In this document: in pieces, positions 53,572 through 62,443 of the stretch
Numbering within the stretch: the first letter of the stretch is position 1
Layout of the letters: the number at the start of each line of letters is the position of its first letter
Assembly (NCBI GenBank): GCA_020161295.1
Contig: JAIUOA010000008.1
Span: 1-64,000, forward strand
Direction: 5' to 3'
From: Bacillota bacterium
GTDB taxonomy: Bacteria > Bacillota > Clostridia > Peptostreptococcales > Acidaminobacteraceae
Length of the DNA stretch: 64,000 bases
Program-made: the position numbers and the translations under genes
Notes under the pieces: model-generated
Databases searched by the model: none
Told to the model about the DNA's origin: nothing
The model's input: the letters and a program-made list of their open reading frames with translations, nothing else

Positions 53572-54573
53572 CTAGTCCTCCTGTTTGGGAAGCCAACTCA
53601 TCATGGCGCGTAGCGTTTTTCCAACCGCGACGATTTCATGCGCCCCTTCTAGACGTCTACTCATATTGAACATCGGGCGGTTTGCCATATTTTCCAGTAT
53701 CCACGCTTTAGCAAAGGACCCGTCTTGGATTTCACTTAAGACCGCTTTCATCTCTGCGCGCGTTGCAGAATTGATGATGCGTTTTCCACTGACGTAATCG
53801 CCGTATTCCGCTGTATCACTTACCGAATATCGCATACGCTCCAGTCCGCCCTCGTACAGAAGGTCCACGATTAACTTAAGCTCATGCAAGCATTCGAAGT
53901 AAGCGATTTCTTTTTGGTATCCTGCTTCTACCAACGTCTCAAAGCCTGCCTTCACAAGTTCACTTACCCCACCGCACAAAACGGCTTGTTCTCCGAACAA
54001 ATCGGTTTCGGTTTCCTCCTTGAAGGTGGTCTCCAGTATCCCCGCCCGTGCGGCACCTATCCCCGCTGCATAAGCCATGGCCAGTTTTCTTGCATTGCCT
54101 GTGGCATCCTGCTCAATAGCGAAAAGCGCTGGAACGCCTTTTCCCTCAGTATAGAGTCTTCGCACTAGATGACCGGGGCCTTTAGGTGCCACCATAAACA
54201 CGTCTACTGATCGGTCTGGCTGAATCTGATTGAAATGAATGTTGAACCCATGCGCAAATGCCAGTGCTGCACCTTTTTTAAGGTTGGGTCTAACGGCGTC
54301 TCGATAAACGCCTGCTTGCTTCTCATCCGGTAGCAGCATCATGATCACATCAGCCTGTTTCACTGCTTCCTCTGTGGTTAGGACTTCGAGGCCAGCAAGT
54401 TTTGCGCGTTCGGCACTCTTAGACCCTTCGTATAAACCTACGGTTACATCGACACCGCTCTCTTTCAGATTGAGTGCATGGGCGTGGCCTTGACTTCCAT
54501 AACCGATAATCGCCACTTTTTTGCCAGTTAGAACACTCAGTTCACAGGATTCTTCATAAAACATCTTCGCCAT
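53572..54573 (-). CDS. ilvC: Ketol-acid reductoisomerase, class I
   Basis: This 333-residue protein has the NAD(P)-binding loop [18 protein letters not shown] (about 21-38), with [13 protein letters not shown] setting cofactor choice. The C-terminal knotted domain carries metal ligands in [22 protein letters not shown] and the paired later Glu residues ([19 protein letters not shown]). It converts acetolactate to dihydroxyisovalerate. The ATG at 54573 follows AAGGAG, 13 bp after the ACT gene. Confidence 0.95.
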   Translation of the reverse strand: MAKMFYEESCELSVLTGKKVAIIGYGSQGHAHALNLKESGVDVTVGLYEGSKSAERAKLAGLEVLTTEEAVKQADVIMMLLPDEKQAGVYRDAVRPNLKKGAALAFAHGFNIHFNQIQPDRSVDVFMVAPKGPGHLVRRLYTEGKGVPALFAIEQDATGNARKLAMAYAAGIGAARAGILETTFKEETETDLFGEQAVLCGGVSELVKAGFETLVEAGYQKEIAYFECLHELKLIVDLLYEGGLERMRYSVSDTAEYGDYVSGKRIINSATRAEMKAVLSEIQDGSFAKAWILENMANRPMFNMSRRLEGAHEIVAVGKTLRAMMSWLPKQED

Positions 54574-54586
54574 TTTCTTCTCCTTA

Positions 54587-54826
54587 TTATTGATTTACTA
54601 TTTCGTTTACAGAGTGCACATCAACCACCTTTTCGATGGTGGTTAATGCACGTTCAAAGCCTGGGCCTTCGTCAGATAGCGTTATATTCAGCCATGCCCC
54701 TTTACTGTGCACATCGGGTTCCATCAAAATGCGTTTAAAAACATAACCCTTACGTTTTAGCAGTGCTGTGACGCGCATCAATACTTCAGGCTCATTTTCC
54801 ATGTACGCTCTTAGTGTTCTTTCCAT
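54587..54826 (-). CDS. ilvN: ACT-domain protein, acetolactate synthase small subunit-like
   Basis: This 79-residue protein is a single ACT domain: [35 protein letters not shown], as in the short IlvM/IlvN subunits. It lacks the C-terminal domain of full IlvN/IlvH. It should bind IlvB and confer feedback control. The ATG at 54826 follows AAGGAGG; earlier in-frame codons lie inside the T-box terminator. First gene of the ilv operon. Confidence 0.85.
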   Translation of the reverse strand: MERTLRAYMENEPEVLMRVTALLKRKGYVFKRILMEPDVHSKGAWLNITLSDEGPGFERALTTIEKVVDVHSVNEIVNQ

Positions 54827-54852
54827 CCTTATTCCTCCTTCTTCAAAATAAA

Positions 54853-55158
54853 AAACGCCCCTCGACAAATAAATGTCGAGGGGCGAGATGATGCTCGCGG
54901 TACCACCCTGTTTCCAGCTTAGCTGCTTATGAGGTCGCACAGAATCTGTGTTAACCCTGATTCGATAACGTGAATCAATCCGACTTGGTTTACTCGGTTA
55001 CCCTTTAGACCTTGTTGCTCATGAGTGATTATTAAATATCCCCTTCATGCTGCTTCCCACCAACTGCAGCTCTCTGTGATGAATGTCCAGATATGTTTCT
55101 CTCAATCGACGCATTAACTATTTCTATTGATATTACAGGCTTGAATTATCTTTGTCAA
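54853..55158 (-). promoter_or_regulatory. Ile T-box leader and promoter of the ilv operon
   Basis: On the minus strand TTGACA (55158-55153) and TAATAT (55135-55130) are 17 bp apart. The leader has a Stem I with AGAGAGCTGCAG and GTTGGTGGGAAGC, specifier ATC (Ile) at 55029-55027 in AATAATCACTCATGAG, T-box core GGGTGGTACCGCGAGC (54908-54893) and terminator CGCCCCTCGAC / GTCGAGGGGCG followed by T6. The specifier was set by aligning with the Trp leader in this window. The gap 55159-55207 shows nothing. Confidence 0.92.
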
Positions 55159-55207
55159 ATACTTTTTAGAATTTTCAGTTATTTTTTATTTCTGACCATC
55201 ACTAGCC

Positions 55208-57367
55208 CTACTCTAAAGTCAGTTCATCCAGTTGGGTCAATACCTTCTCTACGAAGACCTGGACGATTTCCGGATCAAACTGCTTCCCAGCACTGTTTAG
55301 CAGCTCATCAATGGCCTCTTGCTTCGTGCGTACCGCTCGATAGGTTCTCGCAGTCGTCATGGCATCATAGGCATCTGCCACGGCGATAATTCTCGCTCCT
55401 CTAGGAATTTCATAGCCTCTAAGACCCTTAGGATAACCTCTGCCATCAAAGCGTTCATGGTGTGAGAGCACCAAATTCGACAGCTCAGCCATTTCGTTAA
55501 CCGATCCGAGAATACGATAGCCTGTTTCAGGGTGTTTTTTTATTTCAGCCCACTCCTCTTTGGTAAGTGCCCCCTCCTTATTCAGGATTTGTTCATCAAC
55601 GGCGATTTTTCCGATGTCGTGTAACCATCCTGCGGTCTTGAGTTCATTGATTTCACGTGTCGTGAGTCTAAGCGCGTTTCCGATGGCTTCACAATAAACG
55701 CTAACTCTCGAGGAATGACGTTCTTCACGTTTGTTCTTCTCATGGAGGGTATTGATGATGGTTTCAAACATCTTCCCTCTAAAGCTTGGCCCTTCCACCA
55801 GCTTGTGTCTGTACATGTAATTCTCTACACGATTAAATAATATGCTCATGGGCTCGTCTGCCGTGATTTTAGCATCTGATCCAAAAGACATGGACAAATT
55901 GATGTTGTTAAACCGTTCCACTTCACAGGCCGATTCGATACGCTTAATAATGGCCTCGGCCGTTCTCGCGCTGGTATCTGGCATTAAGATGACGAACTCA
56001 TCACCGCCGAGCCGTGCCAGGATATCCGTGTCACGGCAGTTATGTCTCAGAATTTGCGCCATTCGCCTGAGCAGCGCATCTCCTACATTGTGACCAAAGG
56101 CATCATTTGTGAGTTTAAGTCCGTTCACATCCGCCATGATCATGGCCACTGGCATGGTGCGAGACGCGTCGATACGCCGCATTTCCTCTTCGAAATAGCG
56201 CCTGTTATAAGCACCTGTCAATTGGTCATGATAGCTGATATAAAGAATCTCCTCTTCAGCCAGCTTCTTCTCGGTAATATCGGTATAAATTCCATATCCG
56301 CCGATAATCTGTTCCTCAGCGATTATGGGAATTCCTTTGATTTGCACATGGACAAATCGATTTTGTTTGCCTTTTCTCTGGCCTTCATAAAAGATTCGCT
56401 CGCCATTTAAAACCCGATTGGTGAGCTCTACAGTCGGTTCTTGATCATTTTCGGAGATTAAAATCTGGTCCAGCTTCTGATTTTTAATTTCATTTAGGGT
56501 GTAGCCAAACAACGAAGTGAAATTCTCATTGATGGCCACAATGTTATGGCCTGCATCAAATCTGATGATGGCATCTGAAGAGTTCTTGAATAAAGCTTCA
56601 AAAATGACTTTTTGCGCTGCGATTTCCTTCGTCGCATTTTTAAGGTCGGTGATGTTGGTAAAGATACCGTAACCTCCGATCACTTCATTCTCCAGTGTAA
56701 TCGGAACGCCTTGCACGAGAAAATCCCTCGCTGTTCCATCCTTTGCATATCGCTTTCCTTCGATTACCACTTTATCCCCGCTGAGAAGGGTCTCCGTCAA
56801 ACCGGTATTATGTACGAGTTCATCTGGGCTGGAAATTAGCCTGTCCGTGGTTTGTCCGATAATTTCTTCGGAAGTGTATCCGAAAAAGCGCTCGAAATTC
56901 TCATTGATTTCGATAATTTTCTGAGAGTTATCAATCCTGACGATGGCATCAGAAGAATTGCTGAATAGGGATTCGAAAACCTTGATTTGACGGTTCAATG
57001 ACTGCTCAGCCTGATACTCTTTCGTCTTATCCACATAAACAAGAAAATAACCTTCTAAGGCGCCTAGACTCCGAATGGGGATTACGGTAACGCATAAATC
57101 GATGTGTTCTGCGTTTAGGTTTATTTTGCGCACATTGTTTAGCCTGATTTCTTCAGATAACATCCCATCAGGCGTCCCTGTTAGCCACTTGATCTCTGAA
57201 GCGATCAGGTCATTTCTGAGCTTTTTATGTTCACTGGCTTCTATCGGTATTTTGAACAATTCATCAAATCGCTGGTTGACCTCGATGATCTGGAATTTCT
57301 CGTCTAACTTCACGATGGCATCTGGCGAGAGGTTGAACAGTAGATAATAATGGTCTAAATAGCCCAT
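55208..57367 (-). CDS. PAS-PAS-PAS-GGDEF-HD-GYP protein (dual c-di-GMP domains)
   Basis: This 719-residue soluble protein has three PAS domains (about 5-120, 125-245, 250-365), a GGDEF domain (about 370-530) and an HD-GYP domain (about 545-715). LARLGGDEFVIL near 451 is an intact cyclase loop, with RDTD five residues upstream forming an I-site. The HD-GYP half has LHDIGKIAV, HPETGYRIL and SHHERFDGRGYPKGLRG, all consensus. Either activity is possible. The ATG at 57367 follows TTTTGGGGGC; upstream in-frame starts have no ribosome site. Confidence 0.9.
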   Translation of the reverse strand: MGYLDHYYLLFNLSPDAIVKLDEKFQIIEVNQRFDELFKIPIEASEHKKLRNDLIASEIKWLTGTPDGMLSEEIRLNNVRKINLNAEHIDLCVTVIPIRSLGALEGYFLVYVDKTKEYQAEQSLNRQIKVFESLFSNSSDAIVRIDNSQKIIEINENFERFFGYTSEEIIGQTTDRLISSPDELVHNTGLTETLLSGDKVVIEGKRYAKDGTARDFLVQGVPITLENEVIGGYGIFTNITDLKNATKEIAAQKVIFEALFKNSSDAIIRFDAGHNIVAINENFTSLFGYTLNEIKNQKLDQILISENDQEPTVELTNRVLNGERIFYEGQRKGKQNRFVHVQIKGIPIIAEEQIIGGYGIYTDITEKKLAEEEILYISYHDQLTGAYNRRYFEEEMRRIDASRTMPVAMIMADVNGLKLTNDAFGHNVGDALLRRMAQILRHNCRDTDILARLGGDEFVILMPDTSARTAEAIIKRIESACEVERFNNINLSMSFGSDAKITADEPMSILFNRVENYMYRHKLVEGPSFRGKMFETIINTLHEKNKREERHSSRVSVYCEAIGNALRLTTREINELKTAGWLHDIGKIAVDEQILNKEGALTKEEWAEIKKHPETGYRILGSVNEMAELSNLVLSHHERFDGRGYPKGLRGYEIPRGARIIAVADAYDAMTTARTYRAVRTKQEAIDELLNSAGKQFDPEIVQVFVEKVLTQLDELTLE

Positions 57368-57490
57368 ATTGCCCCCAAAAGATGATATTTTAATATATTG
57401 TAACATATCGTCGCTAATCGTCACTACACTTTTTGAACACTGCATTTGTAAAGGTAAAAAAAGTTGGATAGCCTATATGACCACCCAACT

Positions 57491-58375
57491 TTAATCTATT
57501 CTTAATGCTTCATTTAAAAAATCCACCGCTTCCCTAAGCGCCTGCTGTTGTTCTGGAATCGGCATGACGACCCAATCGTGCTGCATCATTTCATATTCTA
57601 TGGCCGTGATGCTGGTCCCGTCAATCGGGTCCATGTTTGCAAACTTCTCGCAATCCGGCCTAAAAACCTCATCTGATCCGTAGAAGACCAAAATCTCTCC
57701 TAAATTACTCAAATCCCCATAGATAGGCGATACGCGATAATCCTCTAAAGGTAACCCATTAGCATACTTAAGTCCCACTTCATGTAGCGATTCCAGGTTC
57801 AAAATCAAGTCTTTCGCGTCTGCTTGAGGTATGTCAGGATGCGTCATGGTCACATCAAGCCAAGGCGAAAACAATATCAGCTTCTCAGGTGCACGCATTT
57901 CTAAATCTCTCACTTGCATGGCTAATGCCAAGGCGAGTCCACCCCCTGCAGAATCCCCCATAAAGGTGAACTGATGCTCAGGAAATCGAGATAATTGCTC
58001 CTTATAGGCGATGAGCGCCATGTCAAGCGCCTGTAACACGTCCGATTCCGGAACAAGTGGGTATTCGACAAAAGTAATGACACAGTGTGCCATATTGATA
58101 AATTTACTAATCATCACATAGTGGTTAATGGAGGCTTCGTTAGCATAGCCTCCGCCATGAAAGAACATGACATGTTTTTTAGTGCGAAAATCATCTGGAT
58201 ATAAGTTATATACATCTCGGTCCATAATTTTAAAATGCTCAATTTCATTTTCAAAATTAAGGAGTAGTGGTATCCGTCTGATTTTTGCCCTTCGAGGGTT
58301 ATCAAAATTCATTTGACTCTTGAAGTTGATCATCTCAAGCGCTTTATAAACCGCTTTAGCTTTTTTGCTGATCAT
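57491..58375 (-). CDS. Alpha/beta hydrolase, HSL-type esterase
   Basis: This 294-residue protein has the oxyanion motif MFFHGGGYAN (about 88-97), nucleophile in FMGDSAGGGLALA, a late Asp in VFYGSDEVFRPDC and a His in MQHDWVV. This is the hormone-sensitive-lipase esterase family. No signal peptide. The substrate is unknown. It lies 24 bp after pncB on the same strand. Confidence 0.87.
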   Translation of the reverse strand: MISKKAKAVYKALEMINFKSQMNFDNPRRAKIRRIPLLLNFENEIEHFKIMDRDVYNLYPDDFRTKKHVMFFHGGGYANEASINHYVMISKFINMAHCVITFVEYPLVPESDVLQALDMALIAYKEQLSRFPEHQFTFMGDSAGGGLALALAMQVRDLEMRAPEKLILFSPWLDVTMTHPDIPQADAKDLILNLESLHEVGLKYANGLPLEDYRVSPIYGDLSNLGEILVFYGSDEVFRPDCEKFANMDPIDGTSITAIEYEMMQHDWVVMPIPEQQQALREAVDFLNEALRID

Positions 58376-58399
58376 TTTTGCCTGCTTTCAGTAAACGGA

Positions 58400-59857
58400 T
58401 TAGTCTCGACCTAATTTAGAATAGTTTTCTTCGATAAGGCGGCGCTTTTCTGTCCATAAATCAAATGACAAGTTGACATAGTATTGGTCTGGGGTTTCAA
58501 ATCGCAATAAACCATCCCATAACTTCTCGATTTCACGCTTACAATACTCTTTAATCTCATTTAAAGTCGGTAATACATGAACAAGCTTGCCATTCTCGAT
58601 GATTTTTTCTTGAAGCTTACGCGCAGTAAAATTTTTCGCTGTTTTCTTTTTCCAAGGCATGGCTTCGTCGAAGAGCACATACGTATCGCCAACCGTTTCG
58701 TCCTTCAACGTCAATAGGTCGGCAAACGCCTTACCTGTCACGTTATCAAAAAGGCGCCATACATCCTTAAGACCTGGATTCGTGACCTTCACCAAATCTT
58801 CTGAAAGCTTGATTCGTGCGTCGATTTCACCATCCTGTTCCACTGCCACGAGTTTATAAACCCCACCATAAACCGGTTCTGATGAAGCTGTCATCATACG
58901 CTCACCTACACCGTAGGAATCGATCGGTGCACCTTGCATTTCAAGCTCTCTAATTTTATACTCGTCAAGTGAATTAGAAACGGTTATTCTAACATCATTA
59001 AAACCCGCTTGATCAAGTAGCTTTCTCGACTCCTGTGACAGGTATTTCAAGTCGCCACTGTCTAGGCGAATTCCTTTGATCGATTCGGGCGACATGGTCT
59101 TAAATACTTCGATGGCAGCTGGAATACCTGAACTCAAAACGTTGTAAGTATCCACTAAAAATGTGGCGCGATGCGGATATGCCTTAGCATATTTTTCAAA
59201 GGCTACCTGATCATCACTATAAAACTGGATCCAGCTATGTGCCATGGTTCCTACCACAGGTATGTCGAACATCTTATGTGCTAAAAGGTTGGAGGTTCCC
59301 ACGCAACCACCGATATACATGGCTCTGGCACCATAAATCGTTGCATCGGCACCGTGCCCTCTTCTCGGGCCAAAATCGACCACTGGCTTTTTGCCGGCGG
59401 AACGGACGATTCTACTGGCCTTTGTGGCGATTAGACTCTGATGGTTGATGGTGAGGAGTAGCATCGTTTCGATCAATTGGGCTTCCAAAATGGAGGCACC
59501 AATCGTGATGACAGGTGTATTCGGGAAGACAGGTGTACCTTCCGGGATTGCCCAAACATCTCCTGAAAATTTAAAATTCCTCAAAAAGATTAAAAATTCT
59601 TCTGTAAACATGTTCATCCCTCTTAAGAGATCCACATCTTCATCAGAGAAACTAATGTCCAATAAATAATCGACAAATTGCTCAAGTCCTGCAGTAATGG
59701 CAAATCCGCCACCGTCAGGAACGCGTCTGAAAAAATAATCAAAATAAACACGGACATTTGTATCTCCGTTGACCATGTAGCCATTGGTCATGGTTATTTC
59801 ATAAAAATCCACTAATAAAGCAAGATTCTTTTCATCCTTCCAACTAATCGTCTGCAT
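58400..59857 (-). CDS. pncB: Nicotinate phosphoribosyltransferase
   Basis: This 485-residue enzyme makes nicotinate mononucleotide for NAD salvage. It has LLVDFYEITMTNGYM at the start, DFGPRRGHGAD (phosphate-binding region), GTMAHSWIQFY with the His that is phosphorylated in the family, and GIRLDSGDLKYLS. Length matches the Gram-positive type. The ATG at 59857 follows GGAGGAG. Part of a VOC-pncB-esterase run with 13- and 24-bp gaps. Confidence 0.94.
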   Translation of the reverse strand: MQTISWKDEKNLALLVDFYEITMTNGYMVNGDTNVRVYFDYFFRRVPDGGGFAITAGLEQFVDYLLDISFSDEDVDLLRGMNMFTEEFLIFLRNFKFSGDVWAIPEGTPVFPNTPVITIGASILEAQLIETMLLLTINHQSLIATKASRIVRSAGKKPVVDFGPRRGHGADATIYGARAMYIGGCVGTSNLLAHKMFDIPVVGTMAHSWIQFYSDDQVAFEKYAKAYPHRATFLVDTYNVLSSGIPAAIEVFKTMSPESIKGIRLDSGDLKYLSQESRKLLDQAGFNDVRITVSNSLDEYKIRELEMQGAPIDSYGVGERMMTASSEPVYGGVYKLVAVEQDGEIDARIKLSEDLVKVTNPGLKDVWRLFDNVTGKAFADLLTLKDETVGDTYVLFDEAMPWKKKTAKNFTARKLQEKIIENGKLVHVLPTLNEIKEYCKREIEKLWDGLLRFETPDQYYVNLSFDLWTEKRRLIEENYSKLGRD

Positions 59858-59870
59858 GTTCTCCTCCGAA

Positions 59871-60263
59871 TTATATCCGCTTCGCAAATGCGATGATGTT
59901 GCCGTCAAAATCTGCAACGTACGAAACATAGTCGCCCCAATTTCGCATTGAAGCTTCACTAATTCCTCTACCGCCTAAACGGACTGCTTTTTCATAGTAA
60001 AAAATGGGGTCATCCACAAATAGATATAACTCACAGCGTGGATAAGCCGTATTTTGATTAGGATTATCAACATTACCCTCTAGTATTTTAACGATCCCAT
60101 CACCGGGGAGAATTCCTAAACGGGTAGTGGATGTTAACGGTATTTCTGTCATGCCTGCCACATCTAGCGTAGGTGTCTTGTCTAATAAAGACGTATAAAA
60201 AGTTTTGGCTTTTTGCTGATTCTCGACATAGATGATGATGGCCAAATCACTTTGATCAATCAT
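59871..60263 (-). CDS. VOC (glyoxalase/bleomycin-resistance) family protein
   Basis: This 130-residue protein has the paired beta-alpha-beta-beta-beta modules of the VOC fold: LAIIIYVENQQKAKTFYTSLLD and ELYLFVDDPIFYYEKAVRLGG, ending YVADFDGNIIAFAKR. The terminal Asp/Glu positions that bind metal in active members are only partly kept. The activity is unknown. The ATG at 60263 follows AGGAGCG. Confidence 0.85.
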   Translation of the reverse strand: MIDQSDLAIIIYVENQQKAKTFYTSLLDKTPTLDVAGMTEIPLTSTTRLGILPGDGIVKILEGNVDNPNQNTAYPRCELYLFVDDPIFYYEKAVRLGGRGISEASMRNWGDYVSYVADFDGNIIAFAKRI

Positions 60264-60368
60264 GGGACGCTCCTAAATTTTTACTCATTCAACACTCATT
60301 ATACAACAATTTACTTACTTCTACATGTTTTTAACAAAATTAAATATGGCGATTATTGATAAAAAGTA

Positions 60369-60428
60369 TTGACCTTCCCACTATGGGAAGCTTTATTATA
60401 TGATTAGGAGTTGATTTCGGCCGAAATC
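60369..60428 (+). promoter_or_regulatory. MerR-type 19-bp-spacer promoter plus 16-bp palindrome
   Basis: TTGACC (60369-60374) and TATTAT (60394-60399) are separated by 19 bp rather than 17, the mark of MerR-family control. The spacer region carries the inverted repeat CTTCCC-N5-GGGAAG (60374-60390). A MerR dimer bound there would untwist DNA to align the two hexamers. Downstream, GATTTCGGCCGAAATC (60413-60428) is a second, perfect palindrome in the untranslated leader. The gene behind it encodes a MerR protein, so autoregulation is likely. Confidence 0.88.
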
Positions 60429-60445
60429 CCAACCTGGAGGTTATC

Positions 60446-61342
60446 GTGAAAATTGGAGAATTTGCCAAACAAAATAATATTTCGCCTAAAATGCTTAGGC
60501 ATTATGATGAGATTGGGCTATTTAGCCCAGGTTCCATCGATACCACTAACGGGTATCGTGTATACCTACCTGAACAAAGTCAGAAGTTATTCTGGATCCT
60601 CACCCTTAAAAATCTTGGCTTCTCCCTAGATGAAGTAAAGAACATGATGCAGGGTCCAATGGATAGCGCACACCTCATCGAAGCGCTCGCTGAAAAGCGC
60701 GTTTTACTGGCAGAGCAAATGAAATCAGTGCTTATCAAATCCATGCAACTCGATTTCCTCCTAGACACCATCAAACAGGAGGGATTTCAAATGAACCGTA
60801 AGATTGATTTAAGCAACATCACCACAGAGCGTGCCCTAGATATTAAGAAGAACATGCCTAATACTGAAGTGCTACTGGATAATGCTAGACGCATACTGAA
60901 TCAAGCAGTTGATGGCACCACATTCTCGTTTATTCGTATCGACCTAAGACAATTTAAAGCCATTAACGATGTGGATGGTTATGACGTAGGCGATCGCGTC
61001 ATCATTTCGCTTTATCAAATTATCGAAGAAACCTTACAGCAATACGGTACTTCCCATAACAGCGTGGCGAGAGCTGGTGGTGATGAGTTCGTGGTTTTTG
61101 CTGAAGGTCAACCAGCGACCCTGGAAGCCATCGCACACTCCATTAAAAAGGCCGTACAAGGCATCGACTATGCCTCTCTCGGATGCCATAAGCCTATCGA
61201 TGTCTACGTTGGTTCTGTAATCGCAGCAAAACAACACGATGTGCACCTCATGAACTATTATGATATGGCCATCGAGTCCCTTAGAACAGCTCATCGTCAA
61301 ATGCTTGAAGGTGGAGAAGGATTTAGCGTTTCAAGAATTTAA
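60446..61342 (+). CDS. MerR-family regulator fused to a GGDEF domain
   Basis: This 298-residue protein has an N-terminal MerR winged helix (about 1-70; KIGEFAKQNNISPKMLRHYDEIGLF), the usual dimerisation coil (about 75-115), then a GGDEF domain in place of a drug-binding domain (about 140-295). The latter has DLRQFKAINDVDGYDVGDRVI and RAGGDEFVVF near 210, so the cyclase loop is intact; no RxxD I-site precedes it. It may make or sense c-di-GMP or GTP and couple this to promoter control. The start is GTG at 60446 after TGGAGG. Confidence 0.88.
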   Translation: MKIGEFAKQNNISPKMLRHYDEIGLFSPGSIDTTNGYRVYLPEQSQKLFWILTLKNLGFSLDEVKNMMQGPMDSAHLIEALAEKRVLLAEQMKSVLIKSMQLDFLLDTIKQEGFQMNRKIDLSNITTERALDIKKNMPNTEVLLDNARRILNQAVDGTTFSFIRIDLRQFKAINDVDGYDVGDRVIISLYQIIEETLQQYGTSHNSVARAGGDEFVVFAEGQPATLEAIAHSIKKAVQGIDYASLGCHKPIDVYVGSVIAAKQHDVHLMNYYDMAIESLRTAHRQMLEGGEGFSVSRI

Positions 61343-61418
61343 TACCACGACCTTTCCAGATTTGCTATAATGTTAAAGTATAAAAAGTAGCATACAGATG
61401 CAAGTCAAAGGAGAAAAA

Positions 61419-62375
61419 ATGGAAAGGTCGCCATATATCGTGGTTTTAGGTGCTTCAATCGTCGATATCACTGGATTTTCAGCTGTGAAATATCGATCAC
61501 ATAATTCGAACCCTGGGTGTGTCAAGGTCTCAATGGGCGGCGTATGCCGCAACATCGCAGAAACGACTGCTCGTCTGGGAATCGATACAACATTTATTTC
61601 CATCATAGGGGATGACGATCATGGCCGTAGCATTTTTGAGCATTCAAAAGAGATTGGTTATGACATGTCGAATTCCTTATTTTTAAAAGGCTGCTCAACC
61701 CCGACATACATGGCCATTTTAGATGAGAAGGGTGAAATGGTATCAGCCATCGTCGACATGTGGAGCGCAAATCAGATGACGCCACATTTCATCGATTCAA
61801 AAGAGGAAATCATCTCAAATGCAGCGTATACCTTCGTCGATGCGGATCACCCAGAATTGCTTGAATATATTTTGAAACGTTTTAAGGGAAAGACAAAATT
61901 TGTCCTGGACCCTATTTCTGCGGCGAAGGCAGAAAAAATCAAACACCTTCTTCCTTACTTTCACACGGTAAAGCCCAACCGCTTCGAAGCAGAAATGTTA
62001 GTGGGATACCCTCTGAACAATTCAGATCATCTGTTACGTGCAGCAGAAGATTTACTTGCACTGGGGATAGAAAAGGTTTTCATATCACTGGATGAAAATG
62101 GTATCCTTTATGCCGATGCTGAACATAAAGGCATCATGATGGCGCGTGGCGCTAAGGTGGTAAACGTCACTGGTGCTGGTGATTCCTTCGTCGCTGGTCT
62201 AGGCTATGGATTCATGAAGGAACTCAATCTCCACGATACCGTGAAGTTCGCCATAGGCGCGAGCCTTCTAACCATCTCACACGAGAGTACGATTCATCCG
62301 AACATGTGCGAAGCAGCAGTCCAAAACATCATGACTCAGGTAGAGTGGGCGGACTCAACGATTGTCGATTACTAG
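61419..62375 (+). CDS. PfkB-family kinase, probable pseudouridine kinase
   Basis: This 318-residue ribokinase-fold protein has VVLGASIVDITGFS, the substrate glycines VSMGGVCRNIAETTARLG (about 36-53), and the C-terminal NVTGAGDSFVAGLGYG with catalytic Asp. The GGVxRNIAE pattern is closest to PsuK/YeiC. No psuG lies beside it, so substrate is uncertain. The ATG at 61419 follows AAAGGAG. It stands 76 bp after the MerR-GGDEF gene. Confidence 0.85.
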   Translation: MERSPYIVVLGASIVDITGFSAVKYRSHNSNPGCVKVSMGGVCRNIAETTARLGIDTTFISIIGDDDHGRSIFEHSKEIGYDMSNSLFLKGCSTPTYMAILDEKGEMVSAIVDMWSANQMTPHFIDSKEEIISNAAYTFVDADHPELLEYILKRFKGKTKFVLDPISAAKAEKIKHLLPYFHTVKPNRFEAEMLVGYPLNNSDHLLRAAEDLLALGIEKVFISLDENGILYADAEHKGIMMARGAKVVNVTGAGDSFVAGLGYGFMKELNLHDTVKFAIGASLLTISHESTIHPNMCEAAVQNIMTQVEWADSTIVDY

Positions 62376-62396
62376 TTATAATGATGAATATAACAT

Positions 62397-62428
62397 GAAG
62401 AAGGCTACCAGATTTGGTAGCCTTCTTT
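62397..62428. terminator. Bidirectional terminator between PfkB kinase and beta-propeller gene
   Basis: GAAGAAGGCTACCA-gat-TTGGTAGCCTTCTTTTC lies between convergent genes. Confidence 0.9.
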
Positions 62429-62443
62429 TCGTGTAAAGTACGC

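Noticed and set aside
55093..55389. Plus-strand open frame across the ilv promoter and the GGDEF-HD-GYP gene end
   Set aside because: It overlaps a clear promoter/T-box and the antisense of a domain-bearing gene, with no ribosome site.
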